Source: Isoetes taiwanensis (Eukaryota; Streptophyta; Lycopodiopsida; Isoetales; Isoetaceae). From it: a stretch of DNA of 64,000 nucleotides. The notes beneath the pieces are model-generated. The model ran no database searches, was not told the DNA's origin, and saw nothing but the letters and a program-made list of their open reading frames with translations. Location of the stretch: NCBI GenBank assembly GCA_021234155.1, contig JAJEKV010000028.1, positions 13,096,134 to 13,160,133 on the forward strand, written 5' to 3'. This document shows positions 31,350 to 42,379 of this stretch, piece after piece (position 1 is the stretch's first letter; the number at the start of each line of letters is the position of its first letter). The translations under genes were made by a program, and so were the position numbers.

Positions 31350-33250
31350 AAGTTGCCCTTGCTTACATGGTATGACATGTTACCACTGGCATGCCACATC
31401 ATCATGTGCATGTCAACTTTTGTAAACTTCTACTTCCCTTACTCACTTTCATGAAGATTGCAAAAAACACCCTTCGCCACATCATCATGCCATTTTTGCC
31501 ATGTTGTTTACCGTATTGTGCCGTCTGATTGGTACATCTTACATTGTTACCATTATTTCTCATATTAGTTTCGTTTTTGCCTTCAAATTGAAAACGCTAG
31601 AAATGCCAATGTGGCACTTCCAAAGTCCAGCCACCTAGAAGAAAAACACGCCACAATTATCCAAGAACCAATGGTTTTTGGACATGCCACCATGATCAAG
31701 TTGTAGTTGACCTCTTTTAGATTTTGCATAATCCTTTGCATAATTAAGAATTGAAGCTAAAACATTAGGCTACTAAACTACATGATTCTAGCATTTAAAT
31801 CTAGAAGAGACTATTGCCTATTGAAAAAAAATATTGGAGAAAATTTTTAGATCCCATCGAAAAAGTTCTTATGGTTACTTTAGTCAGTTGAATATCCTTG
31901 TATTCAGAGTTGGAACCTTCCGTTGTTTAAATAATAAACCCAATAAGAAAACTTGCCACAACATTCCAATATACACTAACATTGTTGGGAGATTTTCAAT
32001 TTCAACCAGTTGGTTCATTCCTATTCAAACAATGAGGCACGGTCATGAATCAGTCAAGATTCCATTATACCTCTAACATCTATATGTTCATGTCTACATT
32101 TTACTTTGAAGCTATCTGAGAACAAAGGAATTAAGAAATTGTATTTTCCAATATATTTTAGTGTCTTGTGGAATTCCTACTATGATGATATAGTAAGGAG
32201 GATTAAGAGACATATGCCATTTTATGCAGAACAGAGTCATTTCCATGCTCAGTTTCTTGAACCTTGCAAAAATTCGAGATGATCACATTGGAAATAAGAT
32301 TTCTAGTTGGCCTCTTTTAAGATGTGCACAATTCGCATCGCTTTCTTTATTGTTCATTTTCGCATTGTCAATTCTGGACCTTTAGATCATGGGAGATTCC
32401 ATGGAATCTCCCACATCAAAGGTCACTATTTGTTGGGCATTTAATTCTCTTGCACGAATCAATGGTGCAACGAGATTACAACGGGCAATAGTAAGCATCA
32501 ACCCTGTACAAATTCATTGACATGACCATGCTTCTCTTTTACATGCTCGACATCTGGCCTAGCCGACTTCCCTTCTAGGAACATCCCTTCTGAAATTGCA
32601 TCCCTTTCGAGAAGTATCTTCTTCCCACAGGGTTCACACAACTACACACACAGAGGAAATCAAAGCTTGTATTACTACTGAAATTTTTGTGGTGGGTCTG
32701 GCTATGGCAAAACCCAATAGCTCAACACGTCAGTCCGACGTATTGGGCATATAACAACAAACGAATTGGCTAGACCCATCATCTGATGGGCCTTGCCGCT
32801 ATAAAAGACATGGATACGCAGACCAAATTGGCTCAATCTCAATGACCTCTTTTTAATTTTGATGGCATTTTTAAAGCTCTGGCTATGGCGTAAAATCCAA
32901 CTCAGCAGTGGGCATCTAAAAGTGGGCATCCGTAACATGCTCAGAAGATTCGGCGTGCCTGAAAGATTGTGACACTAGCCAGCTTTCCACTTCTGGCCGG
33001 ATCAAATCCCCTTCTTCAACCATTCCCACGAAAATAACTCAGGATTTTAAGCAGCTCAAAAAATAGCAGTAAGCACCTCAAGTTTGGTATTTTCTACCAT
33101 CCCAAAAATCATATGCCCAACCACTGCCTGAATACCCTCCATACAAATAATTTTGCAAAGCTTGTTGATTGTGTAATTATAAAAAGCTAAAAATGCTGGC
33201 TACTTGTTTATTGTGCAATCCTAATGTTTTAGTCCAATATAGAAAATGCG
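31350..33250 (+). other. A/T-rich interior of the TIR transposon, no gene seen
   Basis: Only short, unsupported frames are present. I see no repeats of note and no protein similarity. Confidence 0.5.
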
Positions 33251-33255
33251 AGGGC

Positions 33256-33328
33256 CATATGGCCATGGCCAAAATGGCAAGAGTGTGCGTGCAGTGCACA
33301 TCCAAGCCATTTTGGCCATGGCCATATG
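33256..33328 (+). repeat. perfect 23-bp inverted repeat
   Basis: CATATGGCCATGGCCAAAAT plus GGC (33256-33278) is exactly complementary to 33306-33328, with a 27-nt loop. The loop is GC-balanced and contains GTGCGTGCAGTGCAC. Confidence 0.88.
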
Positions 33329-34481
33329 TCCCAAATATTGCAAAACCCATAGAAAAAAAATGCTTTGCATAAAATAATGGAACATGGATTAGTTCACATG
33401 TTGAAAATTAAAGTTATGAATTAATATTGTAGCGAAGAAGTCGAAATGGATGGCCTAGATTTCGGCGCGATGGATGGCGGCGATTGTAATCCTTGTAGTG
33501 TAATCCGATTGGTTGACTAAACAAGATGGACGGTGCAGATTTTGGCCAAAATAGACGAATGAGATGGCGATCCGAGTATTTTCATCCTATTGGCTGCCCT
33601 AACGGCCTGTTTTCCCGCCTCTCTGGAGCCGGACCCCCTTCCAGACTATGGAGCTGTGAGCATATGGCGTTTTCCCCTTCCCTTCCGATTTTCCTTCTTT
33701 TTTCTTTCATTTCAGCCATGTTCATTCTTGTGGATCTTGCCGTGTTCATTCCGGCCATGCTCATTGATGCGGATCAGGCAGAATCCCTACTCAAGTTGCA
33801 CATCTGAGCTTTAGAAGCAGATGTTGCTGTTTTTCCAGAGGATGTGATTGCTTGGGTTCACTAGTTTTGCAATACTTGGCGACCAGTTTCTTTATGTTGC
33901 ATGGTCCTATTCCCGGAATACCATAAGAGGTCTGGATCTTCCTGTCAGTTGCTTTGTCTGCCTTTGTCTTCTTTTATCTGACTTTGATACAGATTTTCCC
34001 AAATGTAAAAACCTAGTCTACCTGCAAGGTGTTTCAAAAAGACTCCATCCTAAAAGTTGATTCATTTTAACTAAAGGCATCCACATACAGCACTGATTAT
34101 AGCAACCACGGCTGCAGGGTCTGCAACTTCCAAGATGGCGTATAAATTTCTACATGGCAATCTTTGCTGCGCTCTCAATGGCACCTCTCAATGGCCAGGT
34201 ATAAATGCCTTTACGTTTCATGTATGAAGCTGCTATCCTTTTGAAATCTGTAAGAGTTTATTGCCAACTTATCTTCGTATAGTGATTTTGTCTATAGATG
34301 AACAGTTATCCTTTCTAGCTGCAGATATAGTTTTGCCAATAAGCTTTGAGTTATGTTCACAAGTGTTCTATAGCTTAAATGCTGGAAACTAGCTCGCAAG
34401 TAAGCATTTCAATCACAGAGCTACAAAATTTGTTACAATGAAGCTCTGAGTGATTCAATATATTATATTTCATTATTACAG

Positions 34482-34673
34482 GAATTAGGAACTGCCCGAC
34501 GTGTTTTATTTGCGCCAGTGCAGCTGCATGCTTTGCCAAAGGAGCTTCAGTCTTGGGAAAAACCATTGCAGGCTTCAATGCATAATGCTACTCTGTCCCG
34601 TGCCGCATCAGCCTTTCCCTTGGAAATCGAAGCATCGAGACTATGTAAACTTTGAAGCCATTCCATGAAAGAG
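34482..34673 (+). pseudogene. possible captured exon 1 (unidentified gene)
   Basis: This block is bounded by a canonical acceptor (TTATTACAG) and donor (GAG/GTAAGT). It reads ELGTARRVLFAPVQLHALPK in one frame until a TGA near the end. The base composition differs from the surrounding A/T-rich sequence. I do not recognise the protein. A host gene fragment carried by the transposon is the simplest reading. Confidence 0.3.
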
Positions 34674-34774
34674 GTAAGTTTTTTTTTATCTAAAATATGT
34701 AAAATTTTGTGTCATTTCATCTAAAAAAAACCTCATTATTTTCCACCAATTTGTTGACTCAAAGTTTTTTGCAG

Positions 34775-34898
34775 AGATGACAGCTGGGCCATGGCGACCT
34801 AACTTTGGAGAAGAACAGAATGTTGCTGCATTTGCTGTATCAATACTGGCAGCTAATCTTGCTGGCTTAAAGAAAAGTGCATATTTTCATACGTCAAG
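34775..34898 (+). pseudogene. possible captured exon 2 (unidentified gene)
   Basis: The acceptor TTTTTTGCAG and the donor CAAG/GTAAGT bracket an open 124-bp block encoding MTAGPWRPNFGEEQNVAAFA and then SILAANLAGLKK. Its exon-like composition and intact splice sites suggest a captured exon. The gene family is not recognised. It lies about 100 bp downstream of the block at 34482-34673. Confidence 0.35.
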
Positions 34899-35448
34899 GT
34901 AAGTTGGTGTGTATTCTTATTTCTTGACCAATGAGATTTTGCCACGTTGCGACCATTCTAATTAAGAATGGAAAATTGGTAATGCATTCTTGTCTGACCT
35001 GTTAGAACTGGTAAGCTATGCGTGAAGCTTCAATCGAGGAACATGCTGAAAGCAGCCAGCAACTCCAGCAGAACTCCAAGCTTACCTTGATAGCTGAAAT
35101 CCGGCAGAACTCCTGCTTACCTTGACTATGGCCGAACTTGCTTAGGCCCCGCCACAAATGAAATGGCGCAAAACCGGCGGAGCTCCAAGCCATAGCCATA
35201 GCCAGAGCTCAGGCAGATTTTCAAGCCATACCTTTTCAGGCAGATTTTTCAAGCCATACCTTTTGCCTTAGCCTCAGATTTTCAAGCTGTTACCTCTGCA
35301 GTCGAGGAAGGCGGGAAAAGGCAGAGCTCTCCGGGATGTCAGCAGTGCAGCCATAGCCAGATCTCCGGAAGAACTTCAAGCCAAGCTTATCTGAACCTAA
35401 ACTCGCCATAGCCAAAACATGAAGACGCAAAAATTTCTTCTTACCTTG

Positions 35449-35583
35449 ATGTTGTGGAATGGTCGAGGTCGTGGATTCCGGTGTAGCAGGGCAGGCTGGC
35501 TACTGCCAGCACCGGCTGCTGGCAGTAGCCAGCCTGCCCTGCTACACCGGAATCCACTCCCTCTTCCCATTCCACATAACATC
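35449..35583 (+). repeat. long hairpin with perfect 40-bp arms
   Basis: Arm 35472-35511 (TGGATTCCGGTGTAGCAGGG and then CAGGCTGGCTACTGCCAGCA) is exactly complementary to 35517-35556 with a 5-nt loop. Weaker pairing continues outward (ATGTTGTGGAATGG with CCATTCCACATAACAT). A perfect foldback of this length inside an old element is conspicuous; it could be a recent foldback element or a small-RNA precursor. Confidence 0.92.
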
Positions 35584-35599
35584 CTTCCATTACATCCTT

Positions 35600-36548
35600 C
35601 CTTTACAAATGCACACGACTTCCATGAAACCACATTAATTTAATGTGTTGAACCTTAAACATTAAATTTAGTTGTTTTGAATCACATCAACTTCATGCTT
35701 TGAACCTTAAACAATAAATTTAATTGTTTTGATTCTTAACCATTATTTTAATGTTTTGAATGTAATAATTCAATATTCAATGTTGGTATTTGGATTGCTT
35801 TATGGACTTATTTGGGTTCGATTCCCAAAGGCTTTCTTATTTTAAATTAAAAAAGATCAGTAAAACATTTATGGTATATGTTGTATGAAAAATAAATTAT
35901 GATTATAATTGACATTTTAAATTGTGGTATATGCTAAAAAAAATTTTAACCGTATGCCACGTGTCAATATTTGATTACTTAAAAGGCACCATGTGTCAAT
36001 ATTTGATTAGTTGAAATAAATATTTTTATTTAAAAAATAGGACACGTGTCAATATTTCATTAGTACAAGGCACATTGGAAACAACACCTCCTTTTTTCTA
36101 TGTGTTATAATAATATTTTTTACATGTCCTTATTTTAAAAAATCAATACTTAATAGCATAAAAAACAATAGCAAGATTCCAATAACACATGTGGTACTTT
36201 GTTAAATAACATGTAACTATTTTTAAAAACAATCTTATTTTCACGTTGTAATTTAGCTTTTCACGTGTGGTAATATCGAGACCTACGCATGTAATTCTGA
36301 AAATAAACAATGCATGGTTCCATTAAAAATAACAGTGAAGGAAAAAAATACACGTTGACAAAAAATCACAAAAACTATGTCAATTTTTTTCACGGCGTGG
36401 ATTTATCTCGCCAAAAGACCACCGTGGGAAATTTACGCCAAAAACCTTTGTCTCTTTGTGCAAATCCGGATAAACGGGCCACGTGGACTTTTGGGGCCAT
36501 TTTGGTGTTGTTTTTGGCATAAAACAACACTTCCGTACAACTAAAAAA
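35600..36548 (+). other. right subterminal region of the TIR transposon
   Basis: This is A/T-rich sequence with repeated CACGTGTCAATATTTGATTA-like blocks (about 35955-36060) and ACATGT motifs. No gene is seen. These are probably the right-hand counterparts of the left subterminal repeats. Confidence 0.6.
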
Positions 36549-36579
36549 CAACTGTGGACCAAAAATTGGGGTCAGTGTG
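36549..36579 (-). repeat. right TIR
   Basis: On the minus strand it reads CACACTGACCCCAATTTTTG and then GTCCACAGTTG, matching the left TIR at 24684-24714. The TSD ATT follows at 36580-36582. Confidence 0.88.
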
Positions 36580-37149
36580 ATTTGGAAACGAGCAAAAATC
36601 ATTTAAAATCGACAATCTTTGAACCCTCTCTCTCCGAATACCCGCATTCGAGGGGCGCCCGAATATCTATCAAGTTCGGGCTCCACTGCGAAGTGCGCCT
36701 CATCATCCTACCCGAATATCTTCGATCCTTGGGGAGCAATGACTCTTGATCGGGACCAGTGTGTGGTCGCTTTGCTTGACCCTTACGGCTCCTTGCAATC
36801 ACATTCAACGTGTTGATCACTTTTCGGATCTTGAACCTCTTGCCACTCTTGTAGATGTACTTATTTGTTATGAAGCAACCTGCGCTTGATGACACTTTCG
36901 GCCACCTCTCTTTTTCACCACCACAGGCGCCCGCATCTGTTATGCTTCAACCTCCCGCTCATATTGTCGGGACCACGGAAGTTATCCCCATATTCGGACT
37001 CGGCGTCGAGATTGTGGGCGTAGGCAACAATCGACTGTCCCGAATGCTGCCAATCTTGAGCACCCTATCGTATAACAGGGCCGTCGCTCTTCAAAAGTTC
37101 AAACACATTTTCTTTGGAGCTCTGAGAGATCTTCGGGATCAACAAAAGC
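36580..37149 (+). pseudogene. GB polyprotein linker between PR and RT
   Basis: The sequence resumes the frame interrupted at 24683 and aligns with GC 54177-54740 (shared PEYADPWG/PNIFDPWG-type and FKHIF motifs), with several frame changes. It leads to the N-terminal edge of RT (KFKHIFFGALRDLRD) and is cut at 37149 by a solo LTR. Confidence 0.75.
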
Positions 37150-38734
37150 TGTGGCGTCCCCTACTCCTTATCGATGCCCACATCGTATTCGAAGGAGGAG
37201 CATTCCCCCAGCGGCTATCTTGTGGGGGCCATCCACCGACTCCACTCCCATCGGGATGAGCGGCAAAGGGAAGAATGGATGTGTCATTCACCCGTCTTCC
37301 ATCGGGTCGACCTATGCGGGCGTGAATAAACAAGCGTGAGCACAACTAACGATGAAACAAATACAATCACCATAGAGATAGCAATATCACGGAGATAACA
37401 ATACCTTCATAGCAACAATAACAAGGGAGATCCTACCCGGGGCTCGGACTCAAGGGGATGGACCGACGGCTAGGGTCTCGAGTTCATTGCGCATTTAATT
37501 CATGGCAATGGATTTTGGGCATAGAACATGGCTTAGGGTAGTCCACTCCATCCGCCCCTCCCATGCACACTTTGCGAGTAGGCTGAAAAGTGTTGGGACT
37601 TGACCGTAACTGCTTAGGGTGAATAGCCGAGGGGCTACTACTACCGGGTTGCATCTCCCCAGCCCCGATGAGGCGGGAAGAGAGTTGCCTCTCCTCCAGA
37701 GGCATCCATGCTCATCACAGCGGCTAGAGGGCCCTTGCCGTGATCGACTTGAACTCACCGGAAGGTCATATCCACCACCCCACAGTGTCGAGCTCATGCC
37801 TTGCCCACACGCAGTGACAAGCCATTAAGCCTAGCCCGCGAGACCCCCGATAGGCCTTACTACCCGAGGGGTCGGTCCGTGATGAGACAAGTTCCTCCTT
37901 ATCAACCGGCCTAGCCCCTTCACCCCTGGCCGGGTGGGCTCCTCGTACCGCGGGCAGATATAATTGGGAACTAGTGGTGCTACCTAGGATCATCGCTACA
38001 CGGCTTTAGGTCTCTACCCCCTTCCCAATACATGGAGATCACAGAGTGAAATACATACAACATCACGTAACTGAAATAGAGAATATCATCTAATCTATCT
38101 ACCTAAACAACGAGTTAGGTTCCTTAGTTAGGGCTTATGATCTCGGGATCTATAAGGCCTCTAGAGTTGATCTAACATACTAAACCAGACCCTATTGCCT
38201 TGTCCAAAGGCGGCTTTGCACAAGAACAACTAGATACCGCTCCTTGACCCGCTCCCCGACCCTCTAAGGCGTCCATGCTCCCGATCTTGTGAAGATGGGT
38301 CGCTAATCGATAATCACAGTGCAAATCCGGCTTTCCGGAGGCTTTTCGGCAATGCGGATTGAAGTCCATACTTGGCGAAATGGCTCAAGAGAACCACGAA
38401 CTTCGAGAGAGGAAAGGAGCTCTAGGAAAAACCCTAAAATGCAAAGAGAAGAAAGGTTTAGGGTTTAAGGGGAAAGCCCTTTTATAGAAACCCTTAGGGT
38501 TAGGTTAGATATTGGCCAAATGGGATTTAGCCATTTGGCAATGGGGTCCATGGGGTTATTAATTGTGTATGTTTATTTAACATGCACAACATTCAATGTT
38601 GCCCCCTAGGTGCAACCCTTGCCCCCTAGGTGCAACCCTATACGTCTCGCAAGTACATGTCATCCGTGACATGTACGGGTGACGTGGCAGTATAATATAC
38701 ATATTCGGGGCGTATATTATGCTGGAACGTCACA
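37150..38734 (-). mobile_element. solo LTR of the R1/L0 type
   Basis: This 1585-bp sequence has ends TGTGGCGTCC on the plus-strand left and GAACGTCACA on the right. It is homologous to the R1 LTR on the minus strand and is flanked by AAAGC (37145-37149) and AAAAC (38735-38739), a TSD with one mismatch. No internal region is present. It splits the GB pol frame just before the RT core; GC shows the uninterrupted sequence. Confidence 0.85.
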
Positions 38735-39600
38735 AAAACCTTGGGGGAACTCACCATTCCTACCAAGTCTGATGCACGCCCAGTCTAGCAACGACAGTAC
38801 CGGCTCAACCCCAATTACCGTGATCGCGTCAAGGCGGAAATTGACAAACTCCTTGCTGCAGGTTTAATCTATGAGGTCAAACATTCTGAGTGGGTGAGCC
38901 CCATCGTCATTGCACTCAAACACAATGGTAAGATCCGCGTTTGCGTGGACTACCGAAAACTCAATCAGGCCACGGAGTGTGATCATTTTCCACTACCCTT
39001 CACGCACTGTGTTACGGAAGAGGTTCTTTGGACATGAGATGTACTCCTTCATGGATGGTTTTTTCGGCTACAATCGGATCTCAATCAAAGAATCTGATCA
39101 ACTCAAGACTACCTTCACCACCGGCGGGGCACTTTTGCCTACAAGGTGGTTCCTTTTGGATTATCAAACTCTCCATCCACGTTTCAACGTATCATGCTCT
39201 CGATTTTCCATGATTTTATGAAGGAAAATCCCTTCTTGCAATTTTTTCAAGATGACTTCTCTGCCTACAGTTCCATGGCTGACCATTTGGATAAATTGGA
39301 ACTCGTCTTTCAGAAATGTGATGAGTCCGGCATTAGTCTCAATCCCGAGAAATGCACCTTTTAGCGTCACCGGGTGTTCATTTGGGACATGTGGTCGACC
39401 AAAGCGGTATCACCACGGATCCACGCCAAAATCAATTTGTGTGCTCAAGGCTCAAGCACCGGCCAATATCAAGGAAACACGCTCTTTCTTGGGTAAGGTC
39501 AATTATTACTCCACCTTCATTCCACGGACTCGCATGACCATTGCAGATCCCATTCATAAACTCACGGGTGATGAATCCACGGGCTTGGAATTCCGGCGGA
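38735..39600 (+). pseudogene. pol: GB reverse transcriptase
   Basis: RT blocks visible in several frames are EIDKLLAAGLIYEVKHSEWV, IRVCVDYRKLNQAT, FLLDYQT/VPFGLSNSPSTFQRIM and the catalytic box FFQDDFSAYS (FQDD, 39245-39256). The thumb follows (LNPEKCTF, IKETRSFLGKVNYYSTFIP). The usual box is Y-x-D-D; Phe-Gln occurs in this copy and in GC. A TAG at 38786-38788 (context TAG CAA CGA) is shared with GC. At least three frameshifts make this copy inactive. Confidence 0.88.
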
Positions 39601-40030
39601 TCGCTTCCAACAGTTGAAGCTCTTGCTTACTCAGCCCCGGTTCTTGTTCCTCCTCAATGGGACAAGCCCTTTCATGTCCATGTCGATGTCACCGCCTTTG
39701 CTATTGGAGCTGTTTTTTTCTCAAGAATATGATCGCATTAATCGACAAACCAAACCGCTTCGCCCGGTAGGAAACTCAATTCTGCTGAGCGCAACTACTC
39801 TGCCACAGAGGAGAAGCCTTGGGTTTAATTTTCTGCGTCCAACGCTTCCGTCACTATCTTTTGGGCAGTCAGATCAAATTCTTTGTTGACCACCAGGCAC
39901 TTCTTTATTTGATCAACAAATCCACGCCCACGGGCCGCATTGCTCGTTGGGTCCTCATTCCGCAAGAATTTGCACCTTTGAAATTGTTCACAAGGTCGGC
40001 AAATCTCATGTTGTCCCGGATTATCTTTCA
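39601..40030 (+). pseudogene. pol: GB RNase H
   Basis: The sequence has VPPQWDKPFHVHVDVTAFAI (first Asp present), then GLIFCVQRFRHYLLGSQ and FFVDHQALLYLINKSTPTGR (T/V-D-H motif), in shifted frames. It is the standard Gypsy RNase H after RT. The GC copy is open over the same stretch (55591-56109). Confidence 0.85.
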
Positions 40031-41444
40031 CGCATCCACACGGATGATCCCTCCTTTGGAGTCTCGGATGCCTTTCCCGACGCTCAACTCTTTTCTCGGT
40101 CACGGCAACACCTCATTGGTTTCATGATTTTCAGTGGTATCTCCTCCAGCGCTCTTCCACCGGAGGGCGCCACGCCTCTCCGCCAGCGACAATCCGCCGA
40201 CATCAATTTCTCCGCGAGGTCCGTGACTACACCATGGTTGCAGGCCATCTTTACAAAAAGGGTAAGGATACCATCGCCCGTGTTCTCCCTCATGAGGTCC
40301 CGGATATTGTTCGAGAAGCCCATGAAGGGGCTGGGAGGTGGTCATTTTCATGGAGACACCACGGCACGCATAAAATCCTTCTTCTTTGGTTATTTTTGGC
40401 CCACTCTTCAAAGATGCTCACGCCCACGCCCCTTGCGTGTGATGCTTGCCAGCGTGTGGGATGGCCCACGGCCCGTGACGCTCTTCCCTTGACGCCGGTT
40501 GCCATGCCACTTCCCTTCAGCAAATGGGGAATGGATTTTGTGGGACCCATCGATCCTCCCCGCGACGGCACACCCGCGTGCCCGCTACATTCGGTTCTCA
40601 CCGACCACGCGCTACCAAATGGGCGGAAGCTTGCGCACTTCCGACAACAATCGCGGCAAGCACAACCAAGGTTATCTATCAACAAATCATCACGCGATTC
40701 GGCTGCCCCACGGAGCTGGTCAGTGATCGTGGTGTCCACTTTATCAATCATACCATCAAGGAGCTGACGGATTATGTCCTGATACATCATCACAAGAGCA
40801 CACCTTACTATCCTCAAGGCAATGGTTTGGCGGAAAGCACCAACAAGACTCTGGTCACAATTCTCAAGAAAATTTGTGACGCTTCTCGCACTGACTGGCA
40901 AAACAAGCTTCCTACTGTTCTTTGGGCTTACAATACTTGTTTCAAAATAGCTACAGGTCACACTCCTTTCAAATTGGTTTATGGTCAAGAAGCTCTCATG
41001 CCGTTTGAATACATCCTTCCAACACTCCGTTTTCAACTGGCTACTGCCCATAATCCGCCTGCTGCACTCAAAGAAAGGGTCTATCAATTGGAACAGTTGG
41101 ATGAACTTCGAAGGGATGCTTATATTCGTGTTCTTCATGGACAACGGTTGCAAAAATCTCTACATGACAAACGTATGAAGACAAAAACATTCAAAGCAGG
41201 CGACTTGGTTCTTCTTTATGATTCTCGGTACAAAAATTTTCTGGGTAAGCTTAAGTTTCGATGGCTTGGCCCTTATCAAATTGTTCAAGTGTTTCAACCC
41301 AGTGTTTTCCAGCTGGCTGAGTTAGATGGCACTCCATTACCTACACTGGTTAATGGCTTTCGCCTCAAAACATTTCATACCACAGCAAGTGAAAATCAAC
41401 AAACAGATACAGTTCAAGATGCAAACACAACAGATTGTGACTAA
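40031..41444 (+). pseudogene. pol: GB integrase
   Basis: An H-H-C-C zinc finger is recognisable in pieces (HEVPDIVREAHEG ... CDACQRVG). The core follows: FSKWGMDFVGPID with the first Asp, TELVSDRGVHFINHTIKELT with the second Asp, and QGNGLAESTNKTL with the Glu, i.e. the D,D-35-E set. A C-terminal domain follows (KAGDLVLLYDSRYKNFLGKL, KFRWLGPYQIV). The last 300 codons are open (40524-41444); the first part has frameshifts. There is no chromodomain. Confidence 0.9.
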
Positions 41445-42379
41445 AAAGGCGGCATATTATATTATAGGTGAAATTTTTACAAAATGTGGGCACAGCCCAG
41501 CTATTTCCGCTATGGGCACTGCCCTATATACAAAAAACGGGCTCAGAGCCCTATCTACTAAGTCCTAAGAAGAAAAACCCTCTACTCCGGGTTCGGGCGA
41601 GAGGTGATGCCAGGATGAGATGTGGTAGAGGTTACCTTTCGGGGTCCCAGCCCGAAGGTGCAGAACCACCTCCATCGCGTTGGTCTTGGATCGGGATGTT
41701 CAGCCATCCCCGACACCACCATCCATTCTCGAGCCACGCATTGTGGCGGTGCGAGGTCCGCACAATCCATCTTGCGGGTAATCCACTCCGGCGGTTAGTG
41801 GGCATAAATAGTCCTCGTTCAAACCAAAGAAGCCAGCCATTGGCGCCATCGGATGCCTTCGCTTCACTCCGGGTTCGTCTTATATAGCCAATCGAGGAAC
41901 TCCTTGTCGGCGTGGACCAATCACAAAAATCGCCAGCGTGTTTGCAATGCAAAATTTCATTTCTAAATTGAGAATCTTTTCTCCGTAGCATATCTAGCCA
42001 TGGTACCTTGACACATTCCTTTTAATGATCTCCCACCGAGTTACCCGGCATTAAATGCCATTCCTTCTTTTCACGCCCGTCGAACATTAATGTGTGTCCT
42101 TTGGCCACCTGTCACATCCCATCATTCTCTCACGCCTCATCTCCACCGTTCATTACTTCTCCCTTTGTTGTTTGGGGACTTAGCCAAATTTTTGCCTCTC
42201 AATCACCTCCTTGGCATCTTTCGACACCTGGCACCATCAACGGTTGCCGCTTCGCCCTTCTCATGCCCCTTCGCCCACCTTTGCGCGCCCTAAACCTTTT
42301 CGTCTCTCTGCGCCTTCGTCTTCTGTTCTCTGCTCTCCGCCTTCTTCAAACAGTTCCTTCTGTTCAGACGCTTTTTGCC
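41445..42379 (+). other. GB spacer between integrase and post-pol ORF
   Basis: No domain is recognised. Two CTCCGGGTTCG blocks (about 41585 and 41868) and a TATATAG (about 41880) occur; a separate promoter for the downstream ORF is conceivable but not shown. The frames running through 42092-42379 are low-complexity and not supported as coding. Confidence 0.45.

Larger units (their letters stand above)
24684..36579 (+). mobile_element. CACTA-like TIR DNA transposon, 11.9 kb, non-autonomous
   Basis: The ends are ~31-bp imperfect terminal inverted repeats. The left starts CACACTCACCCCGG and the right ends GGGGTCAGTGTG, and both hold TTTTTGGTCCAC. The element is flanked by a 3-bp duplication ATT that is verified against the empty homologous site in GC. 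A 3-bp duplication, CAC termini and repetitive subterminal regions (ACATGTC motifs on the left, ACACGTGTCAATATTT motifs near 35955-36060 on the right) fit the CACTA/En-Spm group, although the terminus is CACAC rather than CACTA. No transposase ORF is visible. The interior holds tandem repeats, a large minisatellite, hairpins and possible captured exons. Confidence 0.82.

Noticed and set aside
40290-41153. 287-codon minus-strand frame over GB integrase
   Set aside because: It is an antisense shadow of the integrase, whose catalytic motifs are clear on the plus strand.
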